Of a DNA stretch of 64,000 bases, positions 58,566 to 64,000 are shown in pieces; within the stretch, counting starts at the first letter, position 1; every line of letters starts with the position of its first letter. Made by a program: the position numbers and the translations under genes. Origin of the DNA: Trichomonas vaginalis G3 (taxonomy: Eukaryota > Parabasalia > Trichomonadida > Trichomonadidae); NCBI RefSeq assembly GCF_026262505.1, contig NC_067203.1, positions 1,302,001-1,366,000 of the forward strand. Direction: 5' to 3'. Under the pieces are notes generated by a model that was not told the origin of the DNA, searched no databases, and saw nothing but the letters and a program-made list of their open reading frames with translations.

Positions 58566-58692
58566 GCAAAAATATATTTTTGAAGAACTGAAGGTGTCAC
58601 CACGTCACCATGTGCTACCAGGTTAATTAACTTCTTTTAAAAATGATGACAACATGACATTTTGACAACAGTCCAGGAAATAAATTTTATCG

Positions 58693-58753
58693 TTAATGTT
58701 TACGTTAATGTTTCGTAAATGTTTTCATAAATGTTTTCATAAATGTTTTCATA
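58693..58753 (+). repeat. Short tandem repeats, AAATGTTTTCAT type
   Basis: About three copies of AAATGTTTTCAT with a degenerate start (GTTAATGTTTACG). Just before the GC-rich hairpins at 58758-58779. Confidence 0.6.
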
Positions 58754-58757
58754 AAGA

Positions 58758-58779
58758 CGCAAAGCGGCGGGCATAGCCC
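58758..58779. repeat. Two small GC-rich hairpins with three-base loops
   Basis: CGC-AAA-GCG (58758-58766) and GGGC-ATA-GCCC (58769-58779). Confidence 0.65.
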
Positions 58780-58800
58780 ATGACCAAAAAATAATGTTTA

Positions 58801-58836
58801 GAGTAGATGGGTATATCTAACCTAATTTCTACCCTC
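58801..58836. promoter_or_regulatory. Degenerate palindrome of the GGTTAGATCTAACC family
   Basis: GAGTAGATGGGTATATCTAACC... with the TTTCTACCC right flank typical of the intact copies at 36923 and 38184. Spacer upstream of the KilA-N gene at 58954. Confidence 0.55.
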
Positions 58837-58953
58837 ATTTATAACATGGTCTAAAACTCTCGAAAATCATGAATTTTTGACATTTCCTTATGAAAGAAAA
58901 ATAACGCTAATTTTTTTCTAAGAAAATTTTTTATCTTGTATGTAAAGACAGTA

Positions 58954-59565
58954 ATGTCAAACATTGAGTTTGAAACAGTTAGAAAGATTGACAATGACAC
59001 CAAAGTGGTTAGAATAGGTGATTTAAACGTAAGATACTCAAAGAAATACAACAAATATTCTTTGTCAGACATTATAATACCATCTGGAAAGAAAGCAAAG
59101 GACTGGGTTAGAATTGCTTCTACTCAGAAAATTTTGACAAGAAATCCTGAGCTTATGATATCAGTAGCATTTCATGGAACAAGAGCATATCTTATAGACA
59201 AAAGTCTTATACCAATAATTCTTCTATGGATTGACCCAGTTGTTGGATATAACTTCATAACTTATGATTCATTCGATACGGAACGTTGCAGTGAAGGCTT
59301 ACTTTATATTGTTCAGAAACCGAAGGACTTCAATACAAAGAGATATAAGATAGGAAGAACATATAATATAACTCAAAGATATGACAGTACAGTCAATAGA
59401 GTCAAGGTTGTGTTCGTTAATGATATGAGAGCTGCAGAAACAGAACTGCTTGAAGTTTTTGAGAAAATGTATGGTGCTCCCATGAAAGGTAAAGAAACGT
59501 TTGAAGTAGATGAGATAGATAAAGCTATAAAATTATTTGACGAAGTTGCTGAAAAATACATGTAA
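58954..59565 (+). CDS. KilA-N/T5orf172 domain protein (looks whole)
   Basis: 203 residues from ATG 58954 (frame open to 58936). The N-terminal half is a KilA-N-type domain (VRIGDLNVRYSKKYNKYSLS, then GKKAKDWVRIASTQKIL). The C-terminal half is a T5orf172/GIY-YIG-like domain (LLYIVQKPKDFNTKRYKIGR followed by TYNITQRYDSTVN and AAETELLEVFEKM), seen in phage and poxvirus KilA-N and BRO proteins. Such proteins bind DNA and may cut or regulate it. Its leader (TAAAGACAGTA before ATG) is shared with 36806 and 60507. Confidence 0.8.
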   Translation: MSNIEFETVRKIDNDTKVVRIGDLNVRYSKKYNKYSLSDIIIPSGKKAKDWVRIASTQKILTRNPELMISVAFHGTRAYLIDKSLIPIILLWIDPVVGYNFITYDSFDTERCSEGLLYIVQKPKDFNTKRYKIGRTYNITQRYDSTVNRVKVVFVNDMRAAETELLEVFEKMYGAPMKGKETFEVDEIDKAIKLFDEVAEKYM

Positions 59566-59689
59566 AGCGTTTATTTTTGGTCTTTTGTGAAAGTCAGAAA
59601 AAATAAAGTTAGTTTTATTTTGTATGAAATGACATTTAGACAACAACACAGGAGGATGGCAATTATGAAATATTTTTGTTCATTCTTCC

Positions 59690-60507
59690 TCTTTGAAGTT
59701 GTCGAAATATTTTGTTATCTTTTCTTTCAGTAATGTTAAGTCTTCTTTGAATGTAAGTATTGTGCAACCTTTGATGTCATAGTGTGTTTGAGGAAGAGTA
59801 TTTTTGACAATTTCCTTTATTTGCTCATTCGGTGTCATTGAAATCGGTAAGTTTTCACGATAGAATCAGTTTCTGTCAGATTTATATATCTTAGCTAAGT
59901 CATAAAAGCTCTTGTTGTTTCTTCTCACTAAATGCAACATAACCATATCTCTATCTTCTTCTTTCTCCAACTCTTCAGCGTAAATCATATACTTATAGTT
60001 CTTTTCCTTTCCTTTTGGTACTGAACGTGGTATTCTTTTCTGTATGCTTTTGTCTTTGGATTCAATGACTTCATCTTTTGCTTGAAGTTTCTTTTCCATC
60101 TCTCCACGTTCTGCTTTATATAGTTCATCTAACATCATGAAAATATAACAAGCATAACGAGGTGAAGCCCACATTGCTACAGCATTTACTAAAAGTCTAT
60201 GAACATAATAACCTTTCAAACCAGGAGCCAAATTCTTGCGATTTTCGTACGGAATCTCTTCCCTCGGTTTTCCGAGGGAAGCAATCATATGAGGAAATTC
60301 TTCTAAAAGTTCTTTTGCCTGTTGGTTTTCAAACCAATGATATGCTTGCTTTGTAGAAAGAAGAGCATTCATTATACTTTGCATCTGGTACATATCGTCT
60401 TTGACCGAACGAATGAGACGTAACTGTTTGTTATACTGTATGTACTCGTATTCTTCATTTATGGCTTCATGAACGATAGCAATTGTTGTGTTCTCTGATG
60501 TTGACAT
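59690..60507 (-). pseudogene. BRO/KilA-N-associated type protein, second copy, broken
   Basis: Close homologue of 36000-36806 (MSTSENTTIAIVHEAINEEY; PREEIPYENRKNLAPGLKGY; the second domain HLVRRNNKSFYDLAKIYKSD). Start CAT 60505-60507, same leader as 36806 and 58954. Nucleotide identity with the first copy looks to be around 90%. Broken, about one break. Confidence 0.65.
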
Positions 60508-60614
60508 TACTGTCTTTACATACAAAATAAAAAAATAAATAAAAATAAAACTAACTTTATTTTTTCTGAGATAAACACTATTTCTTCACAACATTAAATT
60601 TTATCCTGTATGAA

Positions 60615-60989
60615 ATGACTTTAAAAAGATTATTGACTGACTTCGAATACTATCTCATTGACGCACTGACAGACCCTCAAAACTGTGTTGAAAGTTCTTT
60701 AAGCTTTAAGATTGAAGGTACGACGCATTTTGTCTTCACTTACGTATTGAAAGAATATGACCGTTATCATAACGAAGTGAATCAAACACTAATAAAATTT
60801 GTAGATAAAAAATTGGTTAACAATGAATATTTTAAACGTGAAGACCCAAACACTGCTGGAGATGATGAAGAATACAGACAAGTTATTGAAAAAAATAACG
60901 CAAGATTAGATGCAATAGAAAAGAAGTTTTGTGAATGTCTTACAAACACGTATGAATATCTTATGCGGTGGGAAGCTAGATGGAAATAA
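60615..60989 (+). CDS. Unknown element protein, homologue of 34620-35069
   Basis: 124 residues. FVFTYVLKEYDRYHNEVNQT followed by LIKFVDKKLVNNE matches the first element's protein. It lacks the Lys/Glu/Pro tail. Leader TTTTATCCTGTATGAA. Not recognised. Confidence 0.55.
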   Translation: MTLKRLLTDFEYYLIDALTDPQNCVESSLSFKIEGTTHFVFTYVLKEYDRYHNEVNQTLIKFVDKKLVNNEYFKREDPNTAGDDEEYRQVIEKNNARLDAIEKKFCECLTNTYEYLMRWEARWK

Positions 60990-61030
60990 ATTTACGTCAA
61001 ATATGCAATTTATAAATTCTTATGTCGACA

Positions 61031-61103
61031 GGCTACGTAGCACAGTGGTCTAAGGTGGTGTTATGGAGGGGTCAGGGTCTGTGGTTCGAACCGCGACAGC
61101 GCC
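61031..61103 (+). tRNA. tRNA-like 73-mer (degenerate, Pol III A- and B-box-like)
   Basis: The segment has TAGCACAGTGGTCTAAGG (A-box-like) and GGTTCGAACC (B-box-like) at tRNA spacing, total length 73. Ends GGC/GCC can pair, but only three or four acceptor pairs form and no clear anticodon stem is seen. It is more likely a tRNA-derived remnant than a working tRNA. GC-rich within an AT-rich spacer. Confidence 0.35.
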
Positions 61104-61169
61104 GTATTTTCTTATTTTCTTTGTTTGTCTTGTTTGTCGTGAATAAAAAGTGTCATAAAGGTGCTCTAT

Positions 61170-61242
61170 CTTCCACGGGAATAAATAAAAATTTACTTTC
61201 TTTCTTCTTTCTTTCTTCTTTATTTCTTTGTTCCCGTGGAAG
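61170..61242. repeat. 12-bp inverted repeat around a pyrimidine-rich loop
   Basis: CTTCCACGGGAA (61170-61181) and TTCCCGTGGAAG (61231-61242) pair perfectly around about 49 bases of TTTCTTC-type sequence. The loop is almost purely T/C on its right part. Confidence 0.75.
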
Positions 61243-61394
61243 AAGGGTTTTGCTGTTTTTTCTCAGCCGAAATCAATGATTTTTTCATTTTTGGAATCCT
61301 TAGCGAATGAGGAATCTTTTCTCTCGTTTTTCTCTCGTGGAAGCTTTGACCAAAAATATATTTTAGGTGAATTCAATAAAAATAAATGGTTCAT

Positions 61395-62060
61395 TTACTC
61401 ACAATATTTTTGTACAAAACGACCCCAAGCTTTTAACTTCTTTTCTGCAGCTTCTAATGCTATCTTAGCGAGTTCATATTCTCTAAATTCTCTCTTTAAA
61501 TTTTCTTGTTCCCATTGGTCTAGTTCGAATGGAGAATCTCTATAACCATAACATAACTCACGTTCATGTTCTAATTGTTTTTCACACATTTTTCTAACTT
61601 CTTGTTCGAACAAAGGTTTAGCATTCTCTACTGTATCTTCGAGTTCTTCTTCATCTAACTTCTCATGAACTTTCTTGTCTATGGAGTCCATAATATCTTT
61701 GACATAAAATGCATACTTTACAGAGCACCATTCAGCAACAAAATGAACGAGGTCAGGATGTATGTAAATACCTTTGAATTCATTCATAACACCCTTTGTA
61801 AGCTCATAAAATGCTTGTTTTGATGTCGAGCCACTTTTGGCTCGACCGTATTCTTTCAACCAAAACTCAAGAATTTCCTGCATTTTAGCACTATTGAGAA
61901 ATCTGTTTAAATGGTTTAACTTTCCTGCTTCTCTTGCCATCTTTGTTGCATTTATATAACCATCCTTGTCTCTACGTAAGACTTCAATACCGTTATAAGT
62001 GCCTTTTGTGAATGTTTCGCCATTAGATTTGTTAGTGAATGTTTTTGCTTCGACTGACAT
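61395..62060 (-). CDS. KilA-N domain protein (looks whole)
   Basis: 221 residues. Classic KilA-N: FTKGTYNGIEVLRRDKDGYI then NATKMAREAGKLNHLNRFLN (residues about 18-60), EILEFWLKEYGRAKSGSTSK and IYIHPDLVHFVAEWCSVKYA, followed by a Glu/Lys coiled coil (VHEKLDEEELEDTVENAKPL). KilA-N proteins of phages, poxviruses and giant viruses bind DNA. 153 bases are nearly identical to the 38205-38570 fragment. Leader TAAGAACAGAA. Its spacer holds the perfect 18-bp palindrome at 62161. Confidence 0.88.
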   Translation of the reverse strand: MSVEAKTFTNKSNGETFTKGTYNGIEVLRRDKDGYINATKMAREAGKLNHLNRFLNSAKMQEILEFWLKEYGRAKSGSTSKQAFYELTKGVMNEFKGIYIHPDLVHFVAEWCSVKYAFYVKDIMDSIDKKVHEKLDEEELEDTVENAKPLFEQEVRKMCEKQLEHERELCYGYRDSPFELDQWEQENLKREFREYELAKIALEAAEKKLKAWGRFVQKYCE

Positions 62061-62160
62061 TTCTGTTCTTACCTACAAGATAAAAAGTTAGAAAAAAATA
62101 AAACTAACGTTATTTTTTCTGTCTTAAGGAAATTCATGAAAATTCATGAGGGTGAAAAAA

Positions 62161-62178
62161 GAGGTGAGATCTCACCTC
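62161..62178. promoter_or_regulatory. Perfect palindrome GAGGTGAGATCTCACCTC
   Basis: Perfect 18-bp dyad in the spacer between the KilA-N start (62060) and the integrase 3' end (62224), followed by CTTCACCTAAAA, preceded by GGGTGAAAAAA. Same family as 37099, 38596 and 50055. Confidence 0.8.
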
Positions 62179-62223
62179 TTCACCTAAAATATATTTTGTC
62201 TGATTTACATCTAATGAAAAAGT

Positions 62224-63308
62224 TTAGAAGAATTTTCTTATTCTTTCTGGCTTATTTTTGTCTTTCCAGTACTCCCACTCTAATGGTCCCAGATGTGTTG
62301 GCTTCGACTCTCTCAAGTTCTTAGATGGTATAACATCTTCAACGCCTCCTTCATATCTTACTTTATAAGCGTCATCGTTTGTGTTATAGCCAAGTATTTC
62401 AATAACCACTCCTCGCTTTGCTTCGTCAATGGTTTTAGCAAGTTTGCCATTACTACTTTCGACTAATTTATGACGAGGGTAAAACGCTATGGAGTCGTCA
62501 GCAGCTTTTATAAGATATCCATTACCTTGCGTAGAGTCTACGATATAATAATTTCGACTTAACCTTAAACGTTTCTTTGTCAACGGTTTGTCGTCAAGAA
62601 CTACACGAACTTTTGTACCAGGAATGAGGGTAAATTGTGTTGAATTTCTGATATTTTGTGTTTGACTTCGTTTCTTTTGTATATACTTTTCTTCTTGTTG
62701 TTGTGTCATTGAATTTGGTGTATGTCTGTTGTAGAATGTGTTGAGGAATTATATACTTCGAGAAAATGTTTCATTGTTTCTTCGGTAAAGTCTCGCTCTT
62801 GATTTAAATCTCTGAGAGTCCTTATGAAGCGGTTTATGATGCCGAGTATGTTATGGTTATGGTCTTCAGTAGTGTAGTGAGTTATGTTATGCTTAATGAG
62901 AAATTCTGTGATTTCGTTGCTGAGGTATGCTGAATCCTGGTCTGATGTTAAAGTACTTGGGTTATGTTCTGCTACAAACTTTTGTAAAACTCTTAACACT
63001 TCACGAGTTCCTTTGTTCTTCATTGGATATGCATATGCTTTACGAGTGTTAACATTTATGAAGATGAGGAATGGTTTATGTCCTCCTTTTCTGCTTTGAA
63101 TGAGAGTGTCAAATTGGTATGCGTCAGGAGTGTTGGAGTAAATTGGTAAAAAGTAGTCGTAAGGGTTTATTTTTGTTTGATGTACAACATTTTTGTCAAA
63201 GAACCTTTTCACTTCAGCTCTGTTAGTAAATCCCGAACTCTTTGCTGCTTCATTGAACTTCTTAAATGACCTCCATGGATGTTGTTCGAATACTTCTTTC
63301 AAGCTCAT
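62224..63308 (-). pseudogene. Retrovirus-like (Polinton) integrase locus, right copy
   Basis: Read from 63308 (MSLKEVFEQHPWRSFKKFNE): a zinc/HTH-like start, then PDAYQFDTLI (first Asp), STLTSDQDSAYL (second Asp), HNILGIINRFIRTLRDLNQE, then FTLIPGTKVRVVLDDKPLTK and a chromo/SH3-like end (VVIEILGYNTNDDAYKVRYE, then VIPSKNLRESKP). The chromo-like end is typical of Polinton integrases. The locus is open in two frames that overlap slightly, so it is broken or uses a read-through; treated as a fossil. Confidence 0.8.
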
Positions 63309-63343
63309 TTATGTAAAGTTAAAGATTTTATTCTAGGCTCAAG

Positions 63344-63360
63344 CGCGTTCATTGAACGCG
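63344..63360. repeat. GC-rich hairpin at the fibre gene stop
   Basis: CGCGTTC-ATT-GAACGCG, spanning the last codons of the gene ending at 63349. Same style (three-base loop, GC-rich) as the others in the element. Confidence 0.7.
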
Positions 63361-64000
63361 GTACCATGCGAATACAGTCACAAATGGTGGCATATAATCT
63401 TCACCTGAGCCCGTTGGATTTGTTGCGAAAGTGTGTGAATGATTTCCTGTGGTTTCACAGAAAATACCTGTGCTTGAATCTACTGGGTCGCTTGAAATAT
63501 CAGATCTATTCATTCCCTGTCTATCCGAACCTGCTGCAAGATTTGTATAACCTCTTTTTGTTATTGAATGTGAATGATTACCTGTTGTGTTTGTAGTTCC
63601 TGCATGAGTGTGCGGTGGAAGGTTTGCTTCTTTAATTTTCTTCGAACCGCCTGTTTGCTTTGAAGAGTTCGCACAATAGAGGAATTTATCTACAATCTGC
63701 TTCCACGTACCAAAACCCAGAACTGTTTCTGGATTTGTTGAGTTCATTGACGTATAAATAGAGTCTATAGGATATAATGTTTGAAGCATTTCCGTCTTTA
63801 ATGTTTGAAGCTCTGCTTTGTTAGCTTTCTTATCTAACATTGTTGGTAGTTCATATGCTTCAAAGTTTCTGGCATGATCTTCGATATTCCTGCAACTCTT
63901 ATCTAAACTGTTAAGCGTGTCTTTTACACTAGTGCTTGGATTCTCTAAAGGTGCACTTGAACCAAGGTCAAAGTTCAATATTATGTCGTCTGCTCTAACA
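63349..64000 (-). CDS. Fibre-type protein with phage tail-collar-like end (partial, runs off the right edge)
   Basis: The frame is open to the edge, so the N-terminus is outside. The visible 216 residues start VRADDIILNFDLGSSAPLEN; a coiled-coil neck (ALDKKANKAELQTLKTEMLQ type) leads into the collar-like end: YPIDSIYTSMNSTNPETVLGF, shown here as key residues SIYTSMNSTNPE, then WKQIVDKFLYCANSSKQTGG, NLPPHTHAGTTNTTGNHSHS and EDYMPPFVTVFAWYRVQ. It has the same order and many identical residues as the broken locus at 45571. It lies directly upstream of the integrase in the same direction. Candidate receptor-binding fibre. Confidence 0.78.
   Translation of the reverse strand, partial: VRADDIILNFDLGSSAPLENPSTSVKDTLNSLDKSCRNIEDHARNFEAYELPTMLDKKANKAELQTLKTEMLQTLYPIDSIYTSMNSTNPETVLGFGTWKQIVDKFLYCANSSKQTGGSKKIKEANLPPHTHAGTTNTTGNHSHSITKRGYTNLAAGSDRQGMNRSDISSDPVDSSTGIFCETTGNHSHTFATNPTGSGEDYMPPFVTVFAWYRVQ

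Larger units (their letters stand above)
25441..64000. mobile_element. Maverick/Polinton-type region, at least two elements, right end outside the window
   Basis: About 38.5 kb with the hallmark Maverick/Polinton parts: major capsid, minor capsid candidates, packaging ATPase, DNA polymerase B and retrovirus-like integrase, plus primase-helicase, KilA-N/BRO-type proteins, HNH nuclease and adenine methyltransferase. Capsid, polymerase, integrase, fibre and KilA-N genes are each present twice, with different order and clear divergence, so two elements of different lineages lie side by side or nested. The boundary between them is not resolved; the change of gene order suggests somewhere between about 45 and 50 kb. 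Both are partly broken; several parts look whole. Near-identical blocks shared by the two KilA-N loci suggest some recent exchange. Single trichomonad Mavericks are usually about 15 to 25 kb, which also argues for two. Confidence 0.88.

Noticed and set aside
36880-62200. CRISPR-like reading of the repeated palindromic spacer blocks
   Set aside because: The copies are kilobases apart, not a regular array, and lie in a eukaryotic element.

Overview
The window looks like a piece of a trichomonad (Parabasalia) genome, most likely Trichomonas vaginalis or a close relative. The genes are intronless and AT-rich, with long, very AT-rich spacers. Several have a trichomonad initiator (TCA[C/T][A/T]) only 7 to 12 bases before the ATG. 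The host gene set also fits: short R2R3 Myb proteins, divergent protein kinases, a Pmp-like beta-helix surface family and a very large low-complexity membrane protein. The species call is inference from these features, not a database match.

Bases 1 to about 25,440 are host DNA. In order: the tail of an unknown gene; a FAM177 family protein (-); a protein kinase (-); an APC amino acid permease (+); a 1.05 kb repeat-bounded unit just upstream of an R2R3 Myb gene (+); a SAPS-type PP6 regulatory subunit (+); two tandem Pmp-like truncated genes (+); a second R2R3 Myb (-); an unknown 204-residue protein (+); a 1476-residue type I membrane protein with an EGF module (-); an unknown basic protein (+); and a pseudokinase (+). 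Spacers of 0.4 to 2.5 kb separate them and I see no further genes in those.

From about 25,441 to the right edge (about 38.5 kb) the DNA is virus-like and belongs to the Maverick/Polinton family. It carries double-jelly-roll major capsid, minor capsid candidates, packaging ATPase, protein-primed-type DNA polymerase B, retrovirus-like integrase with a chromo-like tail, primase-helicase, KilA-N/BRO-type DNA-binding proteins, an HNH nuclease and an adenine methyltransferase. Most core parts occur twice (capsid, polymerase, integrase, fibre, KilA-N, minor capsid) in different order and at different divergence. The stretch therefore holds at least two elements of different lineages, either adjacent or one inside the other. 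The left end seems to be at about 25,441; the right end is outside the window; the inner boundary is not resolved. Many parts are broken, others look whole.

The most unusual observations are: two large proteins ending in a phage tail-collar-like domain beside each integrase; a family of perfect palindromes in the spacers around the KilA-N/BRO genes, together with a shared 5' leader on those genes; divergent gene pairs whose start codons are only 17 to 18 bases apart; a conserved Cys/His module in the N-terminal half of both polymerases; GC-rich three-base-loop hairpins scattered through the AT-rich element; and a tRNA-like 73-mer. In the host part the pseudokinase, the repeat-bounded unit at the Myb promoter and a perfect 32-bp palindrome stand out.
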